64,000 bases of DNA from Neoceratodus forsteri (Eukaryota > Chordata > Ceratodontiformes > Ceratodontidae): the NCBI GenBank assembly GCA_016271365.2, contig CM057454.1, positions 694,911,501 to 694,975,500 of the forward strand, read 5' to 3'. The position numbers were made by a program, and so were the translations under genes. Below the pieces are notes generated by a model, which was given only the letters and a program-made list of their open reading frames with translations, made no database searches and was not told the DNA's origin. The first letter of the stretch is position 1. Each line of letters opens with the position of its first letter. Shown piece by piece: positions 22,200 through 32,945 of this stretch.

Positions 22200-24173
22200 A
22201 CTCATCTCGGTACTTGCATCATTCCTCTTTGACGCAAGTCACATGCATTCATACTGGGGCTTTGAAAAGTCACCCAAAACACCTGATCCTAGCTGAATGG
22301 GACCCATTTATCTAAATTCTGGCATTAGTTTTTACTAAATACATCCAGAAATACTTTTTATGGGCACCTCAAAGGCATCGTTAGCCAACAGGGAGAGAAC
22401 TGTATTCTCGGTATGGAAACAGCAGGACTTTCCTCGCTGCTGCAGCCACAGATGGAAGCGTGCAGCTGGCTTGAGTGCTAACAGTTAGCCAGTGGTCTGA
22501 CACTCAGAAGTTTTCCCAACAAAAACAAAAATCATGAGTTGGGCTATCTATTTTAGTGATTGTAGACATTAGGTTAAATTAAAAAATGGACAGTATAAAT
22601 TCTGTTGTCTAATTGCGACATTGTAAGATGTGAGTATGATTTTCTTGGATAGGCACCTCCATAGATGCTGCATAATTCTTGTATCACGCATGTGAAATTT
22701 ATTTACACATTTTTTGCTTTACACAAAAAGGAAATAATAACGAAAGGTCAGTAGCTGGTTTAATAGCTATATAATTATGACAGTATTCAGTGTGCAGATA
22801 AATGCATGACAAAACTGTAAAATTAAAACTCTCATGGAATGGAAATACCTGCATCTTTAATGACCCCTTTGAAGCAGAAAAGATTGCTACAAATATCAAA
22901 CAGGAGATGGCAGGCACTGAAGGATAGCTGGCTGACTCAGGTGGGGACTGAATATGGTGACTCATATTTTTGACAGTGAGCCAAATGTAACCAAACTGTA
23001 GAGTAACCTGAAGTTTAAATCAGCTGCTTCTTGGTGCATCAGAAGTAAGCAGGCATAGTAAGCAGAACAGTTTGCCATAATGTTGTACTCTAACACCACG
23101 CGGTCTTGTGGTCCAGTACTGATTTGCAGCTTTTAGCTTTTTTTGATTTACCAGGGAGATCAGAGGGCTGTTAGTGGTAAAACGCACAGTGCTGTAAACT
23201 CATATAAACTCCTCTGTGGACTAAAAGAGTAGGGAGTGTCCAGATTAACTTGATGAAATTAGGTACTTTTAATGTAATATAGCCCTGATTGTCCACGCAC
23301 CTCGCCATGGAATAGCCTTTAGGACAATCATTCCATGTTTATAATTCAGTAATTGCAGTAGTCACACAAACAGAAAACTGGTCAGCAATTTCTGAATTGG
23401 AACACACAAACATGTCCTTTCCAAGACTACTGTATCAGAACACCAATAAAGGAAATGGCTTAGCAGTGTCACTTCCTTTTTTTGGGGTGCTGTTAGTATT
23501 CTGCATTTTAAAATAAACAGTTGAAGACAAAGCCTCCTAGTGCCCTTGGTGGATTTCCATTTTGTTCAGTGTCCTAGTTTGTGAGCTGTATAAGTGGAAT
23601 GAGTGGTTATGAGATAGCTACTAGAGTGAAATCCAACATTATCCCTTCCCTCTTACTTTATAAGGATGATTTGTGTAGCCAATTCTGCTCAACTGCTATA
23701 GGCCCAGCCCAAGCAAATTGTTTCCAGAAATAGTAATGTTGTAAATTGTGATGGATCTATATTGTTAAGCTTTTGTTTGTTTACTTTTTTTGAAAGAAAA
23801 TTACTTGCTTGTGTACAGTATGTTGGCAGATATTGTGTATCTTTTGGGATGATTGCCCTGCTAATTAAATATATAGCAGAAAATATGGTTTAATGCCAAA
23901 TGCTTAGTTGAGATTAAAATAAAATCATTCTAGTATTAGAAAAATGCACTTCTCTGGATTTGAACAAATACAGGAACGTAGCTATTGCATTCCTTTCAAT
24001 TATGTGTAAGAATGAGTTTATGGAGTAACAGAAGTAAATGCAGTTTAATACCACCATTTGATCCTACATGTCGATTTGACAAATAATCAGACTACTAAAG
24101 TATTTATTATCAGTGGACCTTTACAGCTAGTGCCTCATCTTCTTTTACAACCTGTTAGTAAGAAAGAGAAGCG
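22200..24173. other. Unassigned AT-rich stretch
   Basis: About 2 kb with no recognisable protein, SINE head or terminal repeats. It might be single-copy spacer or an element too old to recognise by eye. Confidence 0.35.
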
Positions 24174-24637
24174 TTTATAAATAGAGGTGTGCGAAAAATG
24201 TTCCGCCAGTAGAATTTCTGCAAAAGTCACATTTTCACTTCTACAAACGTGTGGAAATCAGATGAGCAACTTTTGTGGAAATTCCAACTTAGAGCAGTGG
24301 AATAAATGTATAAATTGCAGATTATTTTATTAAACTGCGGAGAAAAAAAGTCTGCAGCACTGATCACTGAACTGAAGAATAACTACATGTACTGAGGAAT
24401 AATTAATTAAACCGAGGAAACAAAAATCCCTCAGAACTGTTATTCTGCAGTTAATGTGTATTATTCCACAGTTCAGACAACAAATTCTGTGGAAGAGGGA
24501 GAAAATCTGCCAAATACATATGGAAGATTCTGCTCTCTCCAATGGTGGAAATTCAGAAAATTCCATTAAATTTCAGAATTTCCATGAAAGTTCCACAAAA
24601 GTGGAATTTGCAACTTTTGCCCACCTTTATTTATAAA
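24174..24637. mobile_element. hAT-like MITE with perfect 8-bp target duplication
   Basis: The element spans 24,182-24,629 (448 bp). Termini TAGAGGTGTGCG and CCCACCTTTA are inverted and imperfect. It is flanked by identical TTTATAAA at 24,174-24,181 and 24,630-24,637. An 8-bp duplication is the hallmark of hAT transposition. The interior is AT-rich with many GGAATT/TTCCA words and no coding capacity, so it was moved by a transposase supplied elsewhere. The intact duplication suggests simple insertion without later rearrangement. Confidence 0.82.
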
Positions 24638-24639
24638 GC

Positions 24640-25325
24640 CAATATTACTTTTCTGCCAAGTATATAATAATGTAGTTGCTGTTACCAAAATACTGGACAG
24701 TTACTAAGTTTATACTATTTCTGCATCCCCTCCACTCTGACATGGCAGCTATATGTGCTGTACAAGTCTTCAAGGAGCTATGGGTGGAAGGAGGCTTTTT
24801 TTATACTTTTTGTAAGATTCCCCCATTCTTTTAGTGCCAAATGCCCCATACCCCTATAAGGACATCGGCATTTGTGACACAGTCCCTGATGTAAGTGTGC
24901 ATCAGCACGCCCATGCAATATGCAGTGCTGCATCCCTCCCTCTCTCTGTTCTGAGTGCTCTGCCACCTGTACAACCACAGCTGGCAGTAGTGTTGTGGGA
25001 CACAGCACCCTCCCTGGAGCTGGAGTGCATCCACTGGGAAGCTTGTTCCTCCTCCCCCACCAGCCAACACTCGAGGATCCAGGCTCATTCCTGAACCTGA
25101 GTTATCAGTGTCACAAGTGGTAGTATATATCATACTGGAAGAAGGCAGTCAATGAAACTGTCTAATTTTTAATGACCAGGTATTTGAGAAGTTGATTCTG
25201 CACAGTTCTCTTTTACTGACCATGTAGTGAAAGGTAATGTACCACCCAAAACATTAGTGTGTACTGCATGCATGAACTCAGTCTGTGGATTTCTACTTTT
25301 TTATTTTATTTAATTTCACTCTTTT
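24640..25325. other. Unassigned; a weak minus-strand reading frame
   Basis: A 100-residue minus-strand frame (24,831-25,133) is Gly- and Cys-rich without recognisable domain. It could be a fragment of a Harbinger-type helper gene by composition, but no motif supports this. Nothing else was seen. Confidence 0.25.
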
Positions 25326-25329
25326 GTTA

Positions 25330-25519
25330 ACAGGGCAAGGCTCACTAAGCACAAGTGCCTGTTTACAGGGGCAACCCGGGAGCACTGTGGTAGTTAAGTG
25401 ACTTGCTCAGAGTCACAGATTATGCAAGTGGAGGTTGTGGAAATCAACCCAAATCTGCTGGATGTAGCAAGTTTATTCACAGCTCATTACTCTAACCACT
25501 AGGCTATACTGCCAGCCCC
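25330..25519 (-). mobile_element. MIR-like tRNA-derived CORE SINE
   Basis: On the minus strand: CTGGCAGTATAGCCTAGTGG carries a polymerase III A box (TAGCCTAGTGG), a B-box-like GGGTTGATTTCC follows about 60 bp on, then the CORE-type block TCTGAGCAAGTCACTTAAC. The order and words match MIR-family SINEs. The tail is degraded. The same family appears at 38.3 kb. Confidence 0.78.
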
Positions 25520-25529
25520 TTTTAACACT

Positions 25530-26970
25530 GATATTGTTCATGTGTACAGCACCTCACTGGAGTCAGGATGTGTGCCACTGGAATGGAGGACGGCACATGT
25601 AGTGCCATTACACAAGAGCGGACCAAGAGACAAACCAAGTAATTATCATCTGGTAAGTCTCACCTGCATAGTGTGCAAACTCGTGGAATTTATACTAAAG
25701 GAAAGAATGGTGTAATTCCTGGAGGACAATGGCCTCCAGGATGTGAGGCAGCATGGGTTCATTTTGGGAAAGTCTTGTCAAGCCAATCTGATACAATATT
25801 ATGGTTGGGTGACAGGTGAGCTGGATAAGGGTCATGCAGTGGATGTTCTTTACTTGGACTTCAGCAAGGCCTTCGATTTGGTGCCTCATGGGTGGCTTGG
25901 GGGAAGCTAACTGGTGTAGGGATAGGGGCAAAAATGATGAACTGGATTACAAGCTGGATGAGTGGGAGGCTGCAACAGATGGTGGTGGGAGGGGAGCTCT
26001 CAACTCTGAAGCTGGTGATGAGTGGGGTGCCACAAGTCTCTGTGTTGGGACCAGTATTATTTGGGCTCTTCATATCAGACATTGCACATGGGGTGGTGAG
26101 CAAGGTAAGTCTGTTCACAGATGACACCAAAATGGGAGCAGTGCTGGATGGAGGGGAGGGATAGAAGCAGCTGCAGGGGGACATAAGCAACCTAGAGAAG
26201 TGGTCTGAGAGGTGGCAGCTGGGGTTCAATGCAAAGAAGTGTAAGGTTATGCACTTCAGGGCAAAGAACCCAATGAGAGAATACTGGCTGGGGGGAGGGT
26301 TAAGCTGGGGATCACTGAGGAGGAGAAGGACATGGGGTAGAGAGGTGAAGAGAGGTGATCTTGCCCCTCTACAGGTCACTGGTAAGACTGCACTTGGAGT
26401 ACTGTGTGCAGTTTTGGAGGCCATACCTGAAGCGTGATATCAGGCTACTAGAGGGGGTGCAGAGGAGGGCAACAAAGATGATATGTGGAATGTAGTGGAG
26501 AGACTATGACAGCAGGCTGGGAGACCTGAATAGGTACACCCTGGATGATAGAAGGCACAGGAGGGACATGATAGAGATATTCAAGCATCTGAGGGGAATC
26601 AATAAAGATGAGGCAGATGGGGTCTTTAAGCTAAGGAGGTGGAGGGACACCAGGGGGCATGGGCTAAGAACAGAGGGGGGAAGATTTAGGAGGGAAATTA
26701 GGAGACACTGTTTTATAGAAAGGGTGGTAGCAAAATGGAATGCACTACAAGAATGAGAGGTATTATGTAAATCTGTGAACAGCTTTAAAAGGGCATGAGA
26801 CAGGGAACAGGGGAGAGTGAGGGTGAGGGAGGTGAGGGCAGCAGTGGGATGACAGAGGGGGCAGTGGGGCAACTGCAAACTAGGGGTGCTAGCTGCACAC
26901 TCAAGCAGAATTAAATAGACCGGGTGGTCTGTTTCTGCTGGCACATTCGTATGTTTGTATGTTTAACTTA
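25530..26970 (+). mobile_element. CR1-type LINE, copy C2 (5'-truncated)
   Basis: Begins within the reverse transcriptase and ends at GGTCTGTTTCTGCTGGCACA followed by a GTATGTTT microsatellite-like tail. It belongs to a different CR1 subfamily from copies A and B and shares its 3' end with the fragment at 10.4 kb. The 5' truncation abuts the MIR-like SINE. Confidence 0.87.
25600..26760 (+). pseudogene. CR1-C2 reverse transcriptase remnant
   Basis: Partial ORF2: DVRQHGFI(L)GKSCQANLI (25,740-25,795), VLYLDFSKAFDLVPHG (25,845-25,893), MSGVPQVSVLGPVLFG (26,020-26,067), LFTDDTKMG (26,112-26,138) and [16 protein letters not shown] sequence near 26,405. The active-site tetrad reads F-T-D-D instead of F-A-D-D. 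Both aspartates are kept, but the small residue has become Thr. A frameshift follows SKAFDLVPHG, and there are stops. Family length would be near 950 residues; about 400 positions are represented. Confidence 0.85.
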
Positions 26971-27539
26971 CAGTAAATGTTATTGTGAAAACAAATGCTA
27001 ATCTACTGTAAAAAGTGTTGTACTGTATTTGAAAATATCCACAATTCATGTACCAGAGCATTCTACATTTGTAGCTTTTCTCTGATTGTATTGGATAGTA
27101 TCCTTGTTTTAGAATATGCAATGGGTGAGAGGTACAGCTAATGCAAATTTTCCTCTAAAAATATTGTAATGATTTTTATGTTAGTAAGACAGATTGAGAG
27201 TTGTTTTCCTCACATGTATGTGAGGTATTACCTGCATGAAACCAAAGTAGTGTGCTGCAAAAAAATGGACAAAATCAATGCTGGTTGAAACCACAAAATT
27301 GTTCTGTTGGTGGTGGCTATATATGAACATGTGTCAGAGATAATAATGTCTTAAAACTGGAAATGTTTTTTATTTATATATTAAACAAGCATTTGTCAAT
27401 GCCGAATGATGTCTTGCTGCCATTGGCAGTGCAGGAGTTAGAGAGATGGATCATAGGAGTGGCAGTCAAGTATTGAACTGATGCCAGCCCACCCCCACCT
27501 TGCAGAGAGTGAGAGGCATTAGGGTGTCCCTGTGGGTGT
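26971..27539. other. Unassigned
   Basis: AT-rich, no recognisable features on either strand. Confidence 0.3.
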
Positions 27540-28640
27540 TTGTTAGTGCAGTGCGGGAAAACATGTTGGGCAGGATGTTAAAAATGACAGCTGCACAGTT
27601 CATAAGGAGGTGTAATTAAATGCCAGTGCTGAAAATGTGGCATACAAATATACAGACTTTGCGGAGTTGCAAGAGTGCGTAGGAAATATGCAAGGCACGC
27701 TTGCAGCACTGCCAGTTTGTGGGCATTCGCACCAAATTTTCAACATAGGCATTTTAGCACCTCTGCTCATGTACAGTGTCACTGTCATTTCGAAGTGTCC
27801 TAAGAAGTGATTTCAATACAGCTTACCACGCTTATTCTACCGGAAGCGCGAAACACATTTTGGGCAGAATATGTGAAGTGACAGCTGTACTGTTCATCAA
27901 GAGGTGTGTAAAAATGGCAATGGTGAAAACCCAGAGTGAAAATATCACAAATGCACGACGGTACGAGTATGCATGCAATCTGCCAACACACGCTTGTAAC
28001 GCAGTCATTTTATGGAGTATCAGCTCCAAATTTTCAACATAGTCATTCTAGGAGCTCTGCTCATGAACTTTGTCACTGACATTTTCATAATCTGGCCCAA
28101 ACACTGATTTCCCACAGCTACTGCGCAATTGTGTGCCGGAAGTGCGGAAACACATTTCGGGCAGGATGTGGAAAATGACACCTGTACTGTTCACAAGGAG
28201 GTGCACAACAATGCCAATGCTGAAAATACGGCGTTAAAATATTGCGAATGAGCTGGAAGTTACGAGCCTGCGTAGCAACTGTGCAACGCACACTCGTAAA
28301 ACAGGCATTTGTTGGATTTTTTTCCACCAAATTTGGAACATAGGCTTTTTGAGAGGCCACCTCATGGACACTGGCAATGTCATTGTGTTAATTGGTCCTG
28401 AAAGGTGATTTCGCACAGTGACTGCGAAATCACCTTCTGAGGCAGATTAACGCCATGACAGTGACAGAATTCATGAGGAGGGGCCCCAAAAACCCCAGGT
28501 TGAAAATTTGGAGCCCAAATTCCAAGAAATGCCTGAGATATGCAGCAAAGTTGAAAAAAACCTATTCATTGCATTATACTGCTTACCAGCATTTCCTCAG
28601 TTCGCGGTCAGCTTTGAAGAGTGCAGAAGTGTTCCCAGTT
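27540..28640. repeat. Diverged tandem repeat, unit about 295 bp
   Basis: The landmark GGGCAGGATG or GGGCAGAATATG recurs at 27,568, 27,862 and 28,159, with a decayed fourth copy near 28,439 (spacing 294, 297 and about 280 bp). Within each unit the same order appears: AATGACAxCTG, a run containing GAGGTG, ACGCxxxCTTG, CCAAATTTTCAACATAG, and CACTG(A/T)CATT. Copies differ at perhaps a quarter of positions. This is an old satellite fragment; no protein is encoded. Confidence 0.85.
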
Positions 28641-28674
28641 GACTGAAGATCATTTCACCAGAGTCCGGAGGTAA

Positions 28675-29240
28675 GTATGGGGTGAGGGGGTGAGGGAGGC
28701 AGGTGCGCAGTGGGTGGGTGCGGGTGGGGAGGGGGCATCTAGACTATGAGGGACAGTTTTCGTTTTCCAGGTGAAAAAAAAAAAAGGAAAACTGTCACAG
28801 GACAGTTTTCACATTACTGGGCATTTGGCAGCTGGAGTGGGCTCCCAGCATGCCACCTAAATGGAGTTTTGTGGGGGGTGTCAGTAGCCGACGGGATTGG
28901 CCACCTTCTTCGGCACACAAACCGGGGAGAGTAATGCCGGCGGTTGGGCACCCGCCGGCAGGCATAAAGGGGGCCTTGAGCCAAGGGGATTGGGCACCTC
29001 ACTCCGGCATTCAACAGTTGGGGGTGATGCTAACAGGAGTGGAGGCTCCCCATCAATGAGCAAAAAGCAGGGAGCTCAAGCCAAGGGATTGGGCACTTCG
29101 GCATTCCACATTTGCGGGGTATGCCGATGGGAAGTGGGCTCCCATCGGCACACAAACATGAAGCGGCCGACAGGAGATTAAGCACCGATGTCGGAAAAGA
29201 TGAGGCGGCTGCCCGCCAGCTGACCATGGCTCATACGATG
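28675..29240. repeat. GC-rich degenerate minisatellite-like region
   Basis: Opens with a G-rich stretch (28,678-28,738) and a small hairpin, GACAGTTTTC (28,752) with GGAAAACTGTC (28,786). It then carries loosely repeated blocks such as GAGCCAAGGGGATTGGGCAC (28,979) and CAAGCCAAGGGATTGGGCAC (29,078), plus GGGCTCCCAxC, GGCACACAAAC and ATGCCGxxGG words. The GC content contrasts sharply with the AT-rich flanks. It may be the internal part of an unrecognised element. Confidence 0.55.
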
Positions 29241-29246
29241 GCGGCA

Positions 29247-29318
29247 GCACATCAAGCAAAGGACCGCTGCATATGACGAGCTTTGCTCAGATTGCAGCGG
29301 ACCTTTGCTTTGATGTGC
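29247..29318. repeat. Inverted repeat, 25-bp arms
   Basis: GCACATCAAGCAAAGGACCG at 29,247 continuing CTGCA pairs with TGCAGCGGACCTTTGCTTTG continuing ATGTGC at 29,293-29,318, with one single-base bulge (AAGC versus AAAGC) and a 21-bp loop. It is a likely palindromic repeat or the core of a foldback element. Confidence 0.8.
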
Positions 29319-29582
29319 TCACCCCATTATGTATGCATGGTGTGGCAGTGGCATGCAGGCTGATTGGGGAATGAGGGACGCACCTACTGATGCATGCCCT
29401 GCATTCGCCCAACAGCAGCCATGCCCCCAAGACCCGCACTGTCGCAAGATGTTGCTTGCACATGCGCGCAAGGCAACATAAAAATGAGGCATTCCAGAAA
29501 TTCAGTATCACCCTTCAGACCCAAAAATAAAAACTAAAACACCATAAACATGTACATGCAAAACTCACAAAGTGGGCAGACT

Positions 29583-29882
29583 ATAAGCACTAGTGCTGTG
29601 TGGAATGTGGAATTCAGCTTGCTGTGATCCGCAGGATAATATTCTGTGAAAGAACATTTTTTCCATGGAAAATCATTCCACAAACATTTCTGCAGAAAAT
29701 ATTGAGATCCATGGAATAAAATTCCATGGAAATGTTGTGGAAAAACTCATTCCGCATATTTCTCTGTGGACTCCACCATTCTGTTCCCCTCAAAATTTAA
29801 CTGAATTTCAGTGTAATTTCAAAAATTCTGCAAATTTTCATTCCACCGGAATTTGAAACTTCCACACAACACTAATAAATAC
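29583..29882. mobile_element. Second hAT-like MITE with imperfect 8-bp duplication
   Basis: The element spans 29,591-29,874 (284 bp). Termini TAGTGCTGTGTGGAA and TTCCACACAACACTA are inverted with one mismatch. The flanks ATAAGCAC (29,583-29,590) and ATAAATAC (29,875-29,882) match at 6 of 8 positions, fitting an old hAT target duplication. The interior has the same TTCCA/GGAAT-rich character as the MITE at 24.2 kb. Confidence 0.72.
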
Positions 29883-30399
29883 TTATTTTTGCATATGTTG
29901 CATCTATCCTGTCTCAAGTTTTTGTGTGCAGCCCAATGCATTGGTTCCTGTTTTTGTTTTCTCATTTCCGGCTGCAGCACTATTAGTCTCATTGTTCTGT
30001 TACTTTTGTGGTCCTTCTATATGTACTATTTGTTGTGATTACTCTAATTATTGTGAAAAATATTCTGTGTGTGATGTGGTTGGAGTTAGGAGTTGCCTAG
30101 ATTGATGAATTATTTGCTGCCTGTCATGTAGAGTATTGTGATTTCCATAGTGTGCTGTTACTGCTTTTGATCAGATATGTTACCAGCTATCCTGCATCAA
30201 CTAAATACACTTTGTTAAAAGTTTCCCTATTGAAATGACCTTAAACTATTTTACATTGAATGGCCATGTTGTCTAGTGGCATTACAACTGAATTGTTATT
30301 AATGATCAGATGTTAGAAGTGGGCATGCAATTTAATTTAAATATAAATATAGACATCATGCATACATATCCCCTTCTACAGTGCCTCACTATTTTAGCC
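29883..30399. other. Unassigned AT-rich
   Basis: No recognisable features on either strand. Confidence 0.3.
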
Positions 30400-30697
30400 A
30401 TCATGGTGCTTGTCTTTCTCCTGCCAGATCACAATCCCAGCCCTCAAAGGCAGCACCCCAGCCCACCCTTTCTTATCTTGACCCCCCCACTCCTGCTTCA
30501 CGCCTTAGGCCCTGACACCCACCTCCTGGCAGCCCACCCAACCCTTCTGCCTACCTGGGCCTTCCCTGGACCCACCTCCTTTCTGCCATTCCTACCCTTT
30601 ATGCCCTACCCATTCCCTGTACCCCTGCTGCCTCACTCTTATCTCGACATCCAGCTAAGGATGCCTACAGCTACCGCCCCCGGTTAGAATTATTACT

Positions 30698-30742
30698 CTG
30701 CTACTGCTACTGTCTGGTAATGTCCACCCCAACCCGGCCCCT
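30698..30742 (+). other. 2A-like motif (eroded) ahead of L2-D endonuclease
   Basis: Read directly in the frame of the downstream endonuclease: LLLLLSGNVHPNPAP. It resembles the 2A-like ribosome-skipping motif described at the start of ORF2 in some APE-type LINEs, whose core ends N-P-G-P. Here the skip-site Gly codon reads Ala, so activity is not expected. The endonuclease begins about 10 residues later. Confidence 0.7.
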
Positions 30743-31070
30743 ACTCCCACCAGCCCACCCAAGACATTGTCCTCAGGAGTCTGCATTGCCTCCCTGAATA
30801 TCTTCAGCTTGCAGAAAAAATCTGCTGCTCTCCAGTGCTGGGTCATTCTACACCAGCCTGACATCATTGCCCTTGTGGAGACCTGGCTTTCCTTTTTTTT
30901 TTTTTTGCTATTTAATATACTTTTTTCAACAAATCCAGTCCAACATATGCATTTAAAAAAAAACAACGTTGCATTGAGCTATTCAAATACAATGCGAAAT
31001 TAAAGAAACAAATGATACATAATACTAAAAAAAAAGAAAAGAAAAAAACCCACCCCAAAATTAAACCTTA

Positions 31071-31134
31071 TCCTCCTCCTTTCCCTCCCCCTTCACCCCC
31101 TCATCCCCCTTCCTTCCTCCACCCACCCACCCTC
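31071..31134 (-). promoter_or_regulatory. G-rich polypurine tract in L1-B 3' UTR, potential G-quadruplex
   Basis: On the minus (element sense) strand the tract begins with GGGTGGGTGGGTGGAGGAAG and continues with runs of five G. It is almost pure purine, with many runs of three or more G, just after the ORF2 stop and before the poly-A tail. A G-rich polypurine tract in the 3' UTR is a known feature of mammalian L1s; here it occurs in a clearly non-mammalian L1. Confidence 0.75.
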
Positions 31135-31243
31135 CATTCAAGCTGCTCACCCTTCAGGACCTCATATTTGGTAAATATCAATAATCTTTTCAATTAATAC
31201 ATTTCACTTGATTTTCCATGTTTACATACAGTTTTCGGATACA

Positions 31244-32278
31244 TCAAGAGGAGTTGGAGTCATAACTCTTCCGCATCTTTTTCCACCTCTCAGCTAAGTA
31301 GGCTGTGAGTTGCTCCCATTTCTCACTAAATGCATCTAAAGAATGGTACTGTGAACCTATCACCTTTTCCACATTAATAGCTTTGTACATTTCTGTAATC
31401 CATTCCCCCAAGCAGGGTAAATTCTCTTTTATCCAGTACCTCATTATAAGGAGCAATGCCACAGCTGATATTAAAGCCAAATAATATTTGAGTTTACTAG
31501 GAATCTCCACTGAGAGGTGGCCCAATACACATATCTCCATAGTAAAGTAATAGGTTCCCCCCAATAATGGGCTACAAAATTCTTTAATTTCTGCCCAAAA
31601 ATCTTGGCTCTTAGTACAAGCCCAGATCATGTGACTAAGCATACCCAGCTCCTGGGTACATTTTGGACATACTGAGAGGTGTTGTCTCCCCATCAAATTT
31701 CTTTTAACTGGAGTGACATATAAATTGTGTAATATATTGAATCTTATCAATTGGAGCCTGTCCTGTTTAATAAATTTATAATTACTGGACCACATTGAGT
31801 CCCATTGTACCGAGTCGTATGACAGTTTCATGGCCATCTGCCAAAGTGGGGCTATAGAACTACCCTCCTTATCAATCATAGACCTCATCTTTCTATATAG
31901 TCTGGCTATTGGTCTAGGTCGAATGGATATTTCAGCCATTTCTGTAAAAGCTCTATCTGCCTTTGAGGACCAGGGGGGTTTATTCAGAGCTTTCAATATA
32001 CATTGTTTAATCTGGAGAAATTTGAATATTGGTAGTGTCTGTAATTGGAACGACTGTTTAAGCTGTAAAGGTGTCACAAATCCTTTTTCTGTCGTTATAT
32101 CTGACAACTTTGTCACACCCCATTCTCTGCAGAAACTTTGAGTGATAACTCTACCATCTATTGTCAAATTCGGACTGTTAAAGATGGGTTGCCCCAAATC
32201 AGAGGTGTGACTTAGATTCAGGCTGTTGCATAATTGGTTGTGGGCTCTCATGGACCATGCTATTGGCGTAATCCTCAT
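31244..32278 (-). pseudogene. L1-B ORF2 C-terminal region, 344-residue open frame
   Basis: C-terminal part of L1 ORF2. The open frame ends with a stop at 31,244-31,246. The segment CPKCTQELGMLSHMIWAC (about 31,615-31,670) gives a Cys-x2-Cys ... His ... Cys pattern like the C-terminal Cys-rich motif of L1 ORF2. Further on, KYYLALISAVALLLIMRYW is shared with the L1 at 59.4 kb (RKAHLALITATAKLLIMKYW), so both copies belong to one family. The C-terminal domain binds RNA in L1. The element is 5'-truncated, so this is a fragment even though unbroken. Confidence 0.88.
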
Positions 32279-32490
32279 ACCTTGTGGAATTTTTTTATTC
32301 CTTATGTAGAGTAAGGATGCTAATGTTATCTTATGTTTACTTGTTAAATATCTCTCTATTTATAACCAGGCCAGCTTAGAGTTCTCATTACTTTGTGGGT
32401 TCTTCCATTGAAAATATTTACTCCCCTGGAAGGCCAAATAATAGAGGAACAAATCAGGAATACTAAGACTCCCCCTGCTTCTTTGGTCTT

Positions 32491-32945
32491 TTAATTTTGA
32501 ATAGTTCTTCTTGGTTTCTTCCCCCTCCTTAAAAAGTCAGACCATATCCCATCTACCCTTTTAAACCAACTCTGTGGAAGAGCCAAATATAACATTGATA
32601 ATGGGTACATCAATTGAGGAAATATAGCCATTTTGAGTATATTTACCCTTTCCCAAAGAGACAAAGATATGTTTTGCCATCTCTTGAGATCTTGCTGCAT
32701 TTTCAAAACTACTGGGTCTAAGTTTAGAGCTTTTAATTTCCCTAAATCTTTGAGGATTTCTATACCTAAAAAGGAAACTGACTTGGGAGCCCAGCATAAT
32801 CCTAATTCCTCTATCATGGCCTTTGTACAGGTAGGGGTTAATGCTAGTACCGCAGTTTTGTAAAGATTCAATTCATAGCCCGATATCTTGCTAAATTTTT
32901 GATAAATGTCCAACGCCGATTGTAATGATGAATGCCAGCATGATA
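32491..32945 (-). pseudogene. L1-B reverse transcriptase thumb-side fragment
   Basis: Minus-strand fragment: SALDIYQKFSKISGYELNLY (about 32,860-32,920), SVSFLGIEILKD (about 32,745-32,790), and NISLSLWERVNILKM (about 32,635-32,680), typical of the region after the YxDD motif in L1 ORF2. The truncation at 32,945 removed the catalytic motif. A frame change near 32,490 separates it from the C-terminal open frame. Confidence 0.85.

Larger units (their letters stand above)
30893..32945 (-). mobile_element. 5'-truncated L1 insertion, copy B, with perfect target duplication
   Basis: A 2,053-bp L1 fragment inserted in L2-D in the opposite orientation. It is flanked by identical GGAGACCTGGCTTTCC (30,877-30,892 and 32,946-32,961, 16 bp). 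A 14-base poly-T at 30,893-30,906 is the poly-A tail seen from the other strand. The 5' end is truncated within the reverse transcriptase, as is usual. The flawless duplication, clean tail and long open frame make this one of the youngest insertions in the window. Confidence 0.95.

Noticed and set aside
25861..26424. 187-residue minus-strand open frame
   Set aside because: Antisense to the CR1-C2 reverse transcriptase.
26504..26944. 146-residue minus-strand Ser/Leu-rich frame resembling a membrane protein
   Set aside because: Antisense to the CR1-C2 C-terminus and G-rich 3' UTR; the hydrophobicity is produced by the complement of purine-rich sequence.
30310..30687. 125-residue Pro/Leu-rich plus-strand frame
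   Set aside because: Low-complexity CCC/CT-rich leader of L2-D immediately ahead of its 2A-like motif; no independent gene evidence.
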